Below, piece after piece: positions 35,120 to 48,663 of a DNA stretch of 64,000 nucleotides. The first letter of the stretch is position 1; each line of letters opens with the position of its first letter. This DNA comes from Xestospongia bergquistia (taxonomy: Eukaryota; Porifera; Demospongiae; Haplosclerida; Petrosiidae): the NCBI GenBank assembly GCA_963965975.1, contig OZ014421.1, positions 5,879,001 to 5,943,000 of the forward strand. The letters are read 5' to 3'. The translations under genes and the position numbers were made by a program. A model generated the notes under the pieces. The model was not told where the DNA came from. It worked only from the letters and a program-made list of their open reading frames with translations, and made no database searches.

Positions 35120-38100
35120 AATAGACACATTGTTAACTATTGCTAGTGTTAGTAATATTGTTTACATAAATGTTATAGATATTGTATAATGTTTCAGAAA
35201 CTGTTTGATCAATTGTATTAATAGTGTCTTTAAAATACATGAAAATGAAGACTTGTAAGAGTGTCTCTATCAAATTATTATTATAATATTTTTTGTGATT
35301 AGTACCTTTTTGTAACAAAGTACAGAGATATTGTTAACATATTATATTGAATAATACACTAAAGTATTATTATAGTACCAGAACAAAACATCCTAATATA
35401 TGTTATAGAGAGAGGAGATTGTTGATATAAATATCATTTGTGTTTGACTCTACTCCTTATCTCTCTACTCACTATTAACAAATATAATAATAACACAGTA
35501 TTAGTATTACTATTAACTCAGTATTGATAAGTACTCTTCTATAATAAATAATTACAATTGTTATTACTAATAATTACAATTACTTTACAACAACTGACTA
35601 TACCACTCCTAGTTGACATACTATTATCAGATAAATATGTTGTCTTTAGTAAAATACATGTGATGTTATAATCTCTTTGATCATTCAAGTAGTGATGAGT
35701 GGTTGATAATGGAATGTGTACTTTTTAGAATTGGCACATTTTTGAGGTGAATATAATTTATAACAGGTGTTCATTTACTAGGTTATAAAGGGTTAATATT
35801 GTGGATAGAAGATTTGATAGTTTGACACACACATGCACACACCTATAATGATGTATCTTATATAAACCTCTTATGATTTTCATTGTATATGTGCATTGTT
35901 GTTGATGTTCATAACTTTTTACAATAATTATATAATTTAATGTAAATAAATATTACTTTTTTTATTTTCTCTCTTTAGTTATCTCTGTGGTTGGTATTAT
36001 GTTTTATTCAAGTATCTTTACAAGTAGAGAGTAAGTCTTACTGTAATTAATCATTACAATATGATTAGAGGTAATGTAATTTAATACAGTAGTAAGATTA
36101 TTAAGATTAATACATTATCAAAAATTATGATAGTATATTTAAGACAAATCTAAATATATATTAATCAACATCACTATTAATTAATTTAAGAGCAGATAAT
36201 TATGATTACATCTATTATTTATCTATTATCCTTCCAACAGATATACCAATTAATTATCTGGTCACTCCACCAACTACTTATGAAGGTGGTATATTTATTA
36301 GTGACTGTGACCTGGGAAACAATAGAAATCTCACAAGATGTCCATCTAATGTCAGACTAACTAATAATGTCACTAATGAAGGGGTGACATTTGATGTTGC
36401 TAACTTTATGGGATGGAATGATAGCTTTAGTTTAGAATTTAATTTTGGATCACGATCATTTACATTCACTCAAGTGAATATTTACTTCTACAACAATCCC
36501 AGTGCTGGATATGGACTACCTGCCATTAGAACAAGTGTATCTTTTAGTGGTACTGAAGTAGATGATGCTATAATAGAATATTCATTTACTGATAACTCAG
36601 AGTTTTCTCAAACTGATGATCAAGTTCTAGTTATACCATTAATTATAACAACAAGTCCTGGCACTTTAAGTGAATACCAATTCTTTCGTCTCAATTTTGA
36701 TTTCACTTCATATCAAATCACCCAAACCTTTTTAAGTGAACTTACTTTCTTCTCTGGTACAAGTAAGTAATACATTATTATACTAAATGACAAATATAAT
36801 ACTCTACTCTCTCTAGGTACTAATGTTGATAATAGTCCTATTGAGTTTACAATACCATATCAGTCCTTACAATATGGTCCATCCACTCTACAGTCTTCAA
36901 TACAACTGAACTGTACAATAGCTAATAATGGATCATTTAGTTGGTCATCTTGGACTGGACCAGCAGTAACTAGTGGCAAAACAAAAGCCTTTTATGCTGA
37001 TACAACTCGTACTAGTATCCTATCTATTAATAGACTGAGCTCTGATGATAATGGAACCTATACTTGTACTGCTGAGTATAGTAACTCAGAGTTTACTAAA
37101 CATAGGACTTCTACTACCATCTCTCTAACATTAGATGGTAAGAATTATTAGTTATCCATATTAGTATGTGTAAAACACAGATCCTTTCCATAAATTCATT
37201 ATTTGTTATATAAGTTGTTTCTACAATAATCATTTGAATGTAATAACTTACCAATAATGTAGTCTTCATTCATATAAGTTCTCTCATTACTTTATGCAGG
37301 TATGGTATCTACTAATAGTCCAGTGACTGTACAGTCATCAAACAGTGCTAGACTACAGTGTATATTTACTGGTTACTTACCCACCTACTATGAGATAATA
37401 TGGACAGATATGACAGGATCTCCAATTAATGACTCCCTTGATCAGTATGATATTGATGAACGTGAAGGTCAAGGTCAATCTCAGAGAGGAGGAGATAATC
37501 TGGAGAGTGGTATTGTCAGTGAACTGACTATTATGTCACCAACTACTGATGATGAGGGTGTCTATACTTGTAGTATAAATGGTGGCACTCTAATAGGAAC
37601 AATACAACTGTTTGTACCAGGTAAGCTACCCATCTTTAGGCATAATTTACTAGTGTTATTTGTTCTATTGCTCCTTAATAAGCCACATATTCAATAATTC
37701 CAATATTCAATGCAATATAATTATTTTATAGTTACTCAACTTCTTTCTTTATTGAATATTATCAACACAAATGCTTGCACCTCTGTGTAAAGTGTGTATT
37801 AAATGTGTCTCTCTTGATGTTTTGTTAAAAGAACATGTGATTTGTCTTGACTAATTATTTCTACTCTATCATTGCTTCTCTAGCTCATTTTTATTTTTCT
37901 AAAGTAGAATTCTTCTGACTATAAACAATATTATAAATATTTAAAAAATTATCCTGTAGTTTATCATGAATCTGCTGATATTACTATAACATAGAAGTGT
38001 TGCTAAAATTTACAACTGAAGAGGCTACAACAATTGAGTGTATACATAATACTAATAAGTTTTTAAACATGTTCATTTTATTGTGTTAGCAATAGAAACT

Positions 38101-39950
38101 AAATTTGCTGGTTTCCATGTGTATTAGTAATTAATGTATGTGGTTATTATTTGCTATCAATAGTTATATATAACAATTATATAAAGCAATGTAGATGGAC
38201 ATATCTGATACACATTATATGTCAGGTATCAAATAAAATGCTTCATTATTCTCACTTTTATCTTCTCTTAGTGGCATCTACATCTACTCTGGTCATAACC
38301 ATACCTTCAACCACACCTTCAACCACACCCCCATCTACACCTACTGATAGGAGCAGCGGTGGTGTTTCAGGTGCAGTCATTGGTGGAGCTATAGCTGGAG
38401 TTATCCTGTTAATACTTATCTTAATTGTCTTTGTCCTCATTGTCATTTTTGTAATGATGAGTAGACGAACCGGCAGCAAAAAATTACCAAATGACTTAGA
38501 TGAACTTGGTGATCCCTTGTACACTGAAGTTGCTAAACCATCTCTTCCTCCTCTCCCCTCTCGTTTTGTCAACTCAGGTTATGCTTCCATAGATCTCCCT
38601 GGTAATGGCCACCCTTATCCCATGTCTGAACTATCTGGGTCTCCTCGTGCAAGATCACCACCTCAGAGCTCACCTGATCACCCCAAGCCTGCACAACTAA
38701 CTTTACGTCCTGACTTTTTGCAGAATAACCCGATGTATGCTTCAGCAGAAAATATAGACAGAATGCCACCTAATTTTGGTCTAAGACCAACTGGTAGTCT
38801 TCCCTTTTTGGATTCAAGTGACACCTTTGACATGGATTCAGAGTTCAATATTTATGCTAAACCTTCAATAGAGCCTCCCCCCGTCCCACCATATCGAGGT
38901 ACCCCTGATCCAGAAGAGGGTATCTTTACAGAAGAAGGTTTTAATCCATCTCTATTTAAACAGTCTTCTATGGATAGTAACAAAATTAGCTTTCATGGAT
39001 ACTATTCAGTATACAGTAACCCAAAGCCTCTGCAACGTTCCGACGGTCTGCTTCACGTTAAAGAGAAAAATATTCGCATCATTAAGGAACTTGGTATGGG
39101 ACAATTTGGTGAAGTTGTTTTAGCGTACACAGTTGGATTGACTCTCCAACAATTAAAATTAAGTGAAAGTAATACTGATACAATTAGTCTAATGGTTGCT
39201 GTTAAAAAATTAAAATCTGACGCTGACGATAAAATGCGAGAAGCATTCGAGAAAGAAGTCAAATTCATGGCTCGTCTTAAACACGAGAATGTTGTCCGTC
39301 TGCTTGGTGTATGTCTCTCTAGTAATGCTTTCATAATGATGGAATATATGGAGAGTGGTGATCTTAACCACTACCTCAGAGATAAAGATCTCATTACTGC
39401 CGAGTCTTACCCCCTGCCAGACAATGCTGTGACTGTCCCAGTACTTGTTTACATGTGTCTACAAATAGCAAGAGGTATGCACTATTTGGCGAGTTTGAGA
39501 TTTATCCATCGTGACCTGGCAACAAGAAATATATTAGTCGGGCAAGATTATAAAGTGAAGATCGCTGACTTTGGCATGAGTCAAAATCTCTATTCCGATT
39601 TCTACTATCGTATCCAGGGTCGTGCTATACTACCAATACGTTGGATGGCTAATGAGTGTTTTTATGGGCGGTTCTCTGAAAAGACAGATGTTTGGGCATT
39701 TGGAGTGTTAGTTTGGGAGATATTCACATTGTGTAAACAACAACCTTATGAACACCTCTCTGATCAAGAAGTTATCGACGATGCCGTTCGTGGGGAGGGA
39801 CGGATGCTCCTTAGTCAACCAGAACCTTGTCCCAATGAGGTATATCACGTTATGCTAAGATGTTGGAGTCATTCTCCTGATGACCGCGCCTCCTTTGAGG
39901 AAATTTATAATTTGCTTTCGAATATACATGCATATAATGAGATGTCTTGA
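32770..39950 (+). CDS. Receptor tyrosine kinase 1 (discoidin-like + 2 Ig ectodomain)
   Basis: Exons 32770-32781, 35979-36030, 36241-36762, 36817-37137, 37300-37620 and 38272-39950; 968 residues. A 12-nt first exon (MMNG) joins LSLWLVLCFIQVSLQVE to make a clean signal peptide. One beta-sandwich domain follows (FFRLNFDF, FLSELTFF end as in discoidin-like domains), then two Ig domains (LNCTI...YTCTAEY; LQCIF...YTCSING), a Thr/Pro stalk, a membrane helix after GGAIAGVILL, and tyrosines in FNIYAKP, SVYSNP and PVPPYR. The kinase has GMGQFG, VAVKKL, FEKEVKFM, HRDLATRN, DFG, the YxxxYY loop (LYSDFYYR) and PIRWM. The catalytic set is complete. The YxxxYY loop and overall sequence put it near the DDR/Trk/ROR type (inference). 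The ectodomain is the most diverged of the array, so this copy is probably the oldest. Confidence 0.92.
32782..35978 (+). other. First intron of RTK1
   Basis: 3.2 kb, very long for this locus. It contains tandem ATACCTGTAGAATACTGG units (about 33765-33855), TACATGTA palindromes (33870-33930) and an AC microsatellite at 35065-35115. No gene is supported inside. Confidence 0.55.
35065..35115. repeat. (AC)n microsatellite
   Basis: About 25 AC units in the first RTK1 intron. Confidence 0.95.
37621..38271 (+). other. RTK1 intron before the membrane exon
   Basis: 651 bp AT-rich intron, phase 1. In-frame extension of the last exon upstream of 38272 is not needed. Confidence 0.5.
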
Positions 39951-41038
39951 TATCTTAGTTAAATTTAATTATTGTGTGTTATTAATTTTCCTTTTTCTCT
40001 TGAAACTTTTATATGTTTGTTTGTTTGTGTGCAATGTTTTTTTATTATAATAATATGCTCATCTCTGTAACTTTTTTTAACTAACGACTTAACAATCCGT
40101 TAATACATGTTCCTATTTCTATAATAATAAATATTAGAGCAGTTTTTTGAAGAAGAAATACGTTTATAGAAGGGGGCTTGGTTTTCTGATTACTCTCTTC
40201 AATATCCTCTAGGTGTAGACCCTGAAAATGAATTTTTGCCCTCCTTTGTTCAGAGTTAATTACTATTGTGCTGTACATTTTTCACACAGTGAACAATACT
40301 AGATTACTAAAACCCTAACCACATACCTCAGTATTTACTAACTAAATATCTAATGTCTTAGATAATCTCTTTACTAGCATATAATATAACACAATTATAA
40401 TAATTTAGTGTTAACAATTTAATTAGTTTGTTATAGTATTCTAGTGGTACTCGACAACAGGTGGTTTTGGGAGTAGTTAAGACCACAACTATGTAATACG
40501 CACTCCAGTTTATTTAACAATATAAACAAATAACCAGACCCTTAAGGTATTATTATAATACAAGTTGTAGTCTATAATACATTAATATACATAGCAATAG
40601 CAACGTAAAAAACCTACATATTATCAGTCATTGGCTATATCATTTATATACTCCTTAAAGTGTATAATTACCACAAACTATGATAGTACGATCTTCTGTG
40701 TGTGTAAAGATACATTGCGTACAAGACTTAACAGGAAGAGACATCAGTCAATGATAAATGCTACATTCCAAGAAGAGGAGGAGTCGTTACTACATTCTTT
40801 AAGAAGCCTTTGAAAACTAGCTTGTTTTTGTTTGCAACATTGTCTCAACTAAACTAGCTGCTCTATTGGAATACTTGACTACACAACTATTTCAAAAGAT
40901 CAATAATTTCAAGGTATCCAGCTGGTAATATATGTATATATTTTTATATTGATTTCAGTAGCTTTGTCTCGTTTTAAACTAAATGTTGTTGTTGTTGGTT
41001 TTACATTTCTGATCTATACCTTCTGATTACAGGTCAAG
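39951..41038. other. Spacer RTK1 / RTK2
   Basis: Holds the RTK1 3' UTR and RTK2 promoter. The RTK2 ATG is preceded at once by an acceptor-like CTGATTACAG, so RTK2 probably has a non-coding first exon within about 40,400-40,990 that I cannot place. Small open frames at 40081-40278 and 40631-40813 look random. Confidence 0.4.
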
Positions 41039-43059
41039 ATGTTGACAGTCTTTACTGCTGTGTTCATACTATTTAGTAACACTGCGTTGTGTCAAAATCA
41101 AATAAGTAAGTAGATCAATAATTTTCCTCATCATAATTCTGATATCATCTCTTGTACATGTAGATCCAATTCAATACAACATATTTTATTCTGTCTCCTT
41201 TGATGGTTCTAACCTCACTAACACTAGTTCAGGATGTATAGTAATTGAATCTGGTGTTCGTTTGAGATGTTTAAATAATAATGGTAAACTAGTTGATGGA
41301 GACATTGGTCCAATGAACTCAATATCTGATAACCTGGGAGAATTCTTTGCTTTTAGTAGACACTCAGTAGATGGTATTGGAAGAATTACATTTGTATTTG
41401 CTGTTGATGTATCAAGAGTAGTTATCTATTTCTTTAACTCACCTAATGACTCCATTGGATTACCTATGATCAGTCTTTATGGTGAGGGTGAACAACCTCT
41501 TAGCTATGTCTTTGACAACAATGATGATCTCAGACAAAGTGACTCTCAACTGAGAAATGTCACTCTCAATATACAAAAATTAACTGATACAGTTCAACTT
41601 GATTTTATCTTCAATACTAGTATAATTGACTGGTTATTAATAAGTGAAGTCAAGTTTTATAATAGTAAGTTAATATATAAACTATTGATATATTATTAAT
41701 ACATTATCCTATATTAGACAATCCAATATCTCCTTCATTGGACCCTATTGTCTTCCAGGATGGTCCCTCCCTAACTATGACCTTAGGACCAGACAACATT
41801 CAGTCTTCAGTCAATATCTCCTGTACAGTAGTCAATTTTGGTTCTTTTGAGTGGCAATGGCAATATAATGAGAGTATCATGAATCTTCCTGATCGTTCAC
41901 AAATATTAATAGGAGATGCTACAAGAACCAGTATACTAACTATTAATAAACTCAGATATAGTGATACTGGAAATTATAGTTGTCAAGCAAAACATTCAAC
42001 CAGCAGTATTAATGAAACTAGAAAGATTCAACTATATTTAACAGGTATTTCAAACAGATGTTCATAATATTGTTGTCAAGTGTGAAATGAGACACTCTTG
42101 ATTTATATCTAAGCTATCAAAAGTGATGATAGCATCAACAGATTATAGTGATATATATTACTATAGAATACTACTTACTATATTATATCACTGTTTTTAT
42201 TGCATGAGTACTCTCATATTGTGAACATTCCTCAGTTAGTGTGTAATGTTAATATATTGTCTAGTTCTTTGATGATGTTTACATGTATTACATGTGTATA
42301 CAGATAATAGGAACAGATATCTCACATGAAATATATAAAATGTAGATATAAAACTTATAAATAAATAAAATATTATATCATATTGAGATTAATAACAAAA
42401 CAATATGTAATACCTAATGATAAACAGATCATTATTAAGTTATTTTCAATTAGTAAACCACACACAATCAGTAGCCGTCTACAATTGGGGGTTAAAATTT
42501 ATCAATTATTAACTGTATAACAATGTAGTCAAGTTCTCATTTTATTTTCTGAATACAATATCATAAAACAATCAGTTTAATTGTTGCTATTTTTTCTTTC
42601 TCCTATATAGTTGGTCTAACACCTTTATCATCATCTATCAATAGTACTATCAATGAGGCTGTTAGTTTGAGTTGTGAGTTAACTGGTTACCTGACTATGT
42701 CATCAGATATACAATGGATAAGAGACAATACTATACTAACTAATACTGGCAGTAAATATATGATCACTAACAAATTAGGCAGTGGTAATGCTATTAATAG
42801 CAGTGGTATGATGACACAGAGTATTATTAGTCAACTTACTATCTCAAACCTCAATCAATCAGACAGTGGATCTTACATATGTACTGTACCTGGTACAGGA
42901 ATACAACAGACCATTACTGTGACAATAAGTAAGTCTATATATTACATAAAGTTTTCTAGTTAATTTTATTTAAAGAATGTAGATTGTATCTTAAAATTGT
43001 ACCTACCTTTGATACACTAGTGTATATAACAGCCTCAAAACAAAAATAATAGGATGTTA

Positions 43060-43122
<63 letters not shown>

Positions 43123-46100
43123 GAGAAGGAAGTAAAAAGGAGAGAAGTCCATCTATTGTTTGCCTTGTGATTTAAGGGGGAGAGTAGCTATTGACTCAAT
43201 CAGAAATGAGATCATGACATAATTACCACCTGATAATGTATGTATTGTAAATACTATAATGTACATATCAAAAGCATTCTATCAACTATAGTTTACCACA
43301 CATATGTTATTGTAGTACTTATATGGATGTATAATAGGATGGATGGATAGATGGATCAATGAATGAATGGATGGAAAGATAGATGAATCGATGGTTGGAT
43401 ATACAGATGATGTGGGTGCTTGTTGTTACCATGGATACATGTATTGATTTAACAATAAAAGAACAATGTTGTTAGAATCAGTTTACTTTCTATTTTGGCA
43501 CTATTTCTCTCCTATCTTATATCATTGTTTACACTCTTATAAAGCCTCACTATTTTACTGGAATGCAAGCCTCCCTGGAGTAGGAAGAAACATGGCTTTT
43601 TGTGCTATTAAGTAATATTGTTACTGGTCTCTTTGGGAAGTCTCTATTAGGAGATAGAGGATATGGTTAATATCATTATTATGTTAGAAATATAACCAAA
43701 TCAAGTCTTAATTCAATGAAATTTTATGCTACCTTTCAAAATAAAAGTTGATTATAATGGATTAAATTGGTTGACGTTTTTGGTAACACTACCCAATTGA
43801 TACCATGTTTAAAACCATTACAACTACATATATGGACATATATATGTCCATATATGTAGTTGTATGTGCACATGTTAGAGTTGATATTTGGACAATACAC
43901 AGAAGAGTATTTGATGTTACTAATCTTATTATAAATCAGTATATTTTAAGAGATTATTGACTATTCTAAAGAGAGTTAGCTGAGACTAAATCTTATGATC
44001 AAATCTTAAGCAAATCTAATAGCAGTTTATTATGACATGTCAAATTCTAGGAGATGTTATATGATCATATGTTCCAACTATGTCATGTAACTTAGATCAG
44101 TATCTTTCTGTTGTATTGACGCTGGCAAGTCCCTTTACTACTAGAAAATCTATAATGATGGTTGTTTTTGTGAGTCTTCTTTCTCAACAATCAAATTTGG
44201 TGTTGTGTTTACATTATGATGTCACTGTAAAGTCTTAAATATTATGGTTATGTGTTTATAACACTTCTATGTGATTTCAGTAATGATGTAACATTCATTC
44301 TATGTAATGGATGACTCCCTATTATATTACCTTGAAAGTTAACTCAAATAGACTGTACAGATGGATGGATGATTGGATGAATGGATGGACAGGTGTTTGG
44401 ATTAATGGATCTATAGATGGATTAATGGATAGACAAGACAATTATGAAATGTGTCACAGAAAAAAAACTAACACAGTCAAGTTTCAATGTTATTGCTGTT
44501 CAGTAATTATATTTGTTTGCTTTCATAGATGTTGTGAATGTAATATACTCATATAGCTTGGTTACTTTATATCTTAACATACCATACACACATATTATGA
44601 TAATGTTTATGGTTTAACTGCCTTCTGTACTCTTAGAACTCTACTAGTTACATCAATGATAATTGTTAACTTATGTTTGATGTGGAATGACTATAGTAGT
44701 AAAAATAATTATGGTTAACAGTAATACATATAATATAGAGCCGTATGAAGGAACAAAGCTTAAAACATTTTTGTGGTTTTCTTTAGTTGTATGAGTGATC
44801 TATAGTGTAAAATGCTATTTTTAATGCCCTTGTCACAAACATGTCACAGTTATATGGTTATATCTATAGTTTTGACTCTTATGAGTGAAATGTTGACTTT
44901 ACAAGATATACACAGTTTTTGGTAATTTGTTCTGACTATGTCATAAATGTCTAGGTATCAGAATACCTATAGGAAGATCCTATGCTTTCCATAATCAATA
45001 GTCCCATATTTTTATGGAATAATACAAAATGGGACTGTGGGATTCCGTGGGACTTCTGATGACAAATCTGAACAACGATGGACTACATTGTCTTTTGTTG
45101 TTTGACATCATGTTGTTGTCATTTCATTTCTATTACATTATTAATATTAATTTTATTACTGTTTACTCAATTTTCTGTATTTTATGCCGTAACCAATTTA
45201 ATTTAAAATACATATATTTCTTTACTGATTGGCTAAGAGTACATATATACTTTTCCTGTACACATGTACATGCACATGAGAGACATGTGTACATGTACAT
45301 CATGTACATGTGCCCACAACATATACATAAAAACATATACATCATGTACATGAGCCCACAACATATACATAAAAACATAATTATACATCATAAACACACA
45401 TGTACATGCACATGATGTACATGTGATAGTAAAGATACCATATTTCCTGACATGTGTTTATTCATGTAATTTCACAAATTGAGACTGACAAGGTTTATAT
45501 GTTCGTAACTTGTATTCAACATTGTTTCATTTTGTGTTTAAAAACTATGCACATTGTCTCTATAGAGTGTCATAATTTAATAAGACATTAATACTATACT
45601 CTAGACCCTAAACCTTAAGCCTCAGAACCTATGTATGTATTAATTTCACATTATAGTATGGTATTCCTTACTGTGTAGTAGAATAGATACTAACTAGGTA
45701 TGTCAAAACTTTATTGACTATTTTTTAGTCCCTACTGTAGAATCTGTTTCTACAACTATGGTAACTACAATAACCACGCCCACTATGACTGATACCTCAA
45801 GTTCAGCAACAATGATATCAAGTAACTCATGATAAAATATATTAGTCATATGATAGGTCACATGATAGTTTTGTTATGATACTAATGTTAAAGACTGTAT
45901 AGTTCGTATGATAGAAGTGGGACAACCAGTCTTTATCAATTGCTATAGCTCTCATTATGTAGATAACTAACTTGTTGGTTGCTCCAGTGCATATTAGCAT
46001 TTATGATGTCATAGTTTAATATTATTGTTTAAATGCAATGGGCACATTACAAAGAGAATATTATGTATGAAATGTATGTACCAGAGTATGTATATTTTGT

Positions 46101-48663
46101 TGTCCCAAGTAATTATAGATAGATATTAACTGAGTGTGTCAAGAATGTACTGACTATCTTTTAGTCCTTACTGTAGACTCTACTTCTACAACTATGATAG
46201 CTAGAATAGCCACGCCCACTATGACTGATGCCTTAATCTCAGTATCAACGACATCAAGTAATTCAAAATAAAACAAATTAGTCATATCTCACATGATAGT
46301 TTTATTTTGTTACTTGGCTTACTAATACTAAAGACTATATAGTTATATAGTACAATCGAAGTGGGACGACTATTTCTTTATCAATTGCTATAGCTCACAT
46401 TATATTTAGATGACTAACTTGTTGGTTGCTCCAGTGCATATTAGCATTTACAATGTCCTAGTTTGATGTTGTTGTTTAAATACAATAGTCAGTCACATTA
46501 GAATATTACAGTAAATAAATGAATGAACCAAAATATTTTGTTGTCCCAAATAACAATAGGACTGCTTGTTAGTGTTGTTACTAAGTGTTGTTGTTATATT
46601 GTGACTGTCAGTAGCTGTCTATAGTAACTAGATTATAATAACAATGTCATATTATAGTTTAAAAGATATTATAAACACTTCTTTGTACTTTTATGATTTA
46701 ATTTACATTTGTGAATAAATTGTATATTAGGAATAGTAATTGATAAAGGTGGTTTTAAGGGCTTGGCTACATACTCAATTTATATAGTGTATATATTATA
46801 TTATTGTTAACGTAATAAAATAATTAACAAGTCTATAGAACTTTACACCTTTATATTTGTCCTGTTGTCTGTCTGTAAATTATTTTTTCAGGTGTGATAG
46901 TTAATTATTCCATTAATTAGTGGACACAAAAATTGTGAAGATAATAAGTTAAATGATAATATTAAAAAATGCAATTCAAATTAAGTAGTCATTTTATATT
47001 TCATTATCCATTAGATCCTTCCACTGTCACTTCATTGTCACCTCAAACCACATCAACATTTATACCAACTAATCCTTCTATAAGCGCCTCATCTAGCCCC
47101 AATTTATTACCAATCATAATAGGCATTGTAATTGCCTTCATAATCATCCTAGCAGTGGTTATTGTCATATTTATTGTCATAGTCTTGTGCCTATATAGAA
47201 GAAAATCCTACATTCCACCCACCAGCCCTAACTCCAAGGAACTAGTGCAGCCTGAAGTCTACTATTCATCTATTAACAAGACAGTTGGCTCTAACTCAAA
47301 AACCCCAATCATCGCTCCGTACTCTGAAACTGAGTTTATATCAACTGAAAATTTGGTTAACAACAGTTATTCAAATGTTAAGCAAAGTAATTCAATGGAT
47401 AACATGTATCAGGAGATACCAGATCCTCCTCCACCACGCCCAATTCGATCAAAACAAAATGCCATCCTAGTAGAGAATGCAATGTATTCATCAGCCGATC
47501 AGCTAAACAATATTAACGCTGCTGTGTCCAATCCTCCATTGAATTCAACTGACTTTAGCGGTTCAGCTTTTAATATCTATGCAGAACCAAATAAGGTACT
47601 TCCTCCACCTATACCGGACTTTAGAGCCTCTCCTTCGATGTATAGTATAGATCTAAACCCATCTCATTTCCGATCACAAGAACTCTTATCACAAGAGGAC
47701 TCCTCTTCACTGCACCCATTCTCCTCTGTTTATGCCGATCCTTTACCCATCCTTAGATCAGATGTGTTAGAGGTCACTGAACAAAATATTAGTGAAATCA
47801 AAGAGCTTGGTGTTGGTCAGTTTGGTACAGTCATACTTGCAAGCACAATCGGTTTGAGTCTCAAAGATTTGGGTCTCGGGAATGTGAATACCAGTGTGAG
47901 TATTTTAGTGGCTGTAAAAAAGCTGCATTATGATGCAGATGCTTACGAGAGAGAAGCCTTCGAGAAAGAAATCAAATTCATGTCTCGTCTGAAGCATGAA
48001 AATGTCGTACATATTCTGGGAGTGTGTCTGAATACAAACGCTTTCATTATGATGGAATATATGGAGAATGGAGACCTCAATCAATACATACAAAAATTTG
48101 AGTTCTCTCCAGACTGTGAGACATCTGAGGCAGATAAATTTATAAATGTTGCTGTTCTCATATACATGTCACTTCAGATCGCTAGTGGAATGCGGTATTT
48201 AGCCTCAATGAATTTTGTACATAGAGATCTTGCTACTCGAAATTGTCTAGTCGGTCAAAAATTTATTGTAAAGATAGCTGACTTTGGTATGAGTCGACAG
48301 TTATACGATAATTCATACTACAGAATTCGTGGAAAAGCTATGTTACCAATACGTTGGATGGCCAAGGAGTGTTTCTACGGCCGGTTCTCTGAGAAAACAG
48401 ATGTGTGGGCATTTGGTGTCGTTATGTGGGAAATATTTACACTCTGTAAGCAACAACCATACGAACATTTATCAGATCAGGAAGTCATTGATGATGCTGT
48501 CCGTGGGGAGAACAGGTCTCTTTTGCAACAGCCTCATCCATGCCCTGACGAGGTCTATCAAGTTATGGTCAGATGTTGGGCACCACATTCAGAGGAGAGA
48601 GCAACTTTTGAAGAAATTCATGGTTTATTAGCTCAAATACATGCTTATAGTGATATGGCGTAA
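41039..48663 (+). CDS. Receptor tyrosine kinase 2 (discoidin-like + 2 Ig, duplicated stalk exon)
   Basis: Exons 41039-41105, 41164-41664, 41718-42044, 42611-42928, 45729-45821, 46165-46257 and 47015-48663; 1015 residues, all ectodomain joins phase 1. Signal peptide MLTVFTAVFILFSNTALC. The discoidin-like domain spans one exon, from DGSNLTNTSSGC to DWLLISEVKFYN. Ig1 has NISCTVV...WQWQY...NYSCQA; Ig2 has SLSCELTGY...YICTVPG. Two 93-nt Thr/Ser-rich stalk exons are copies of each other. The membrane segment (IIIGIVIAFIIILAVV) is followed by Tyr motifs VYYSSI, FNIYAEP and SVYADP, and by proline-rich stretches. The kinase is complete: GVGQFG, VAVKKL, HRDLATRNCLVG, DFGMSRQLYDNSYYR, PIRWM. The kinase is very close to RTK1, including the WEIFTLCKQQPYEHLSDQE block. 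Ligand unknown. Confidence 0.92.
42045..42610 (+). other. RTK2 intron between Ig exons
   Basis: 566 bp, AT-rich; nothing further seen. In the sister genes the matching intron is only about 45-56 bp. Confidence 0.5.
42929..45728 (+). other. Long RTK2 intron rich in repeats
   Basis: 2.8 kb containing a GA microsatellite (43067-43110), GGATGGAT-type tetranucleotide stretches (43325-43400 and 44360-44435), a perfect 42-bp palindrome (43821-43862) and a cluster of TACATGTACAT words (45250-45425). No exon is supported. Confidence 0.55.
43821..43862. repeat. Perfect 42-bp palindrome
   Basis: The 21-bp arm that begins CAACTACATATATGGACATA is followed directly by its exact reverse complement. Confidence 0.95.
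45690..46510 (+). repeat. Tandem duplication carrying a stalk exon
   Basis: Two copies of a block of about 385-430 bp (45690-46075 and 46128-46510). Each includes a 93-nt phase 1-1 exon plus flanking intron with shared landmarks such as GTTGGTTGCTCCAGTGCAT and ATTAGCATTTA. Confidence 0.88.
46258..47014 (+). other. RTK2 intron before the membrane exon
   Basis: 757 bp. It includes the rest of the second copy of the duplicated block; the remainder is AT-rich with no feature seen. Confidence 0.5.

Noticed and set aside
45029-45415. Plus-strand frame of 128 residues in the RTK2 intron
   Set aside because: Hydrophobic AT-rich sequence running into TACATGTA repeats; no recognisable domain.
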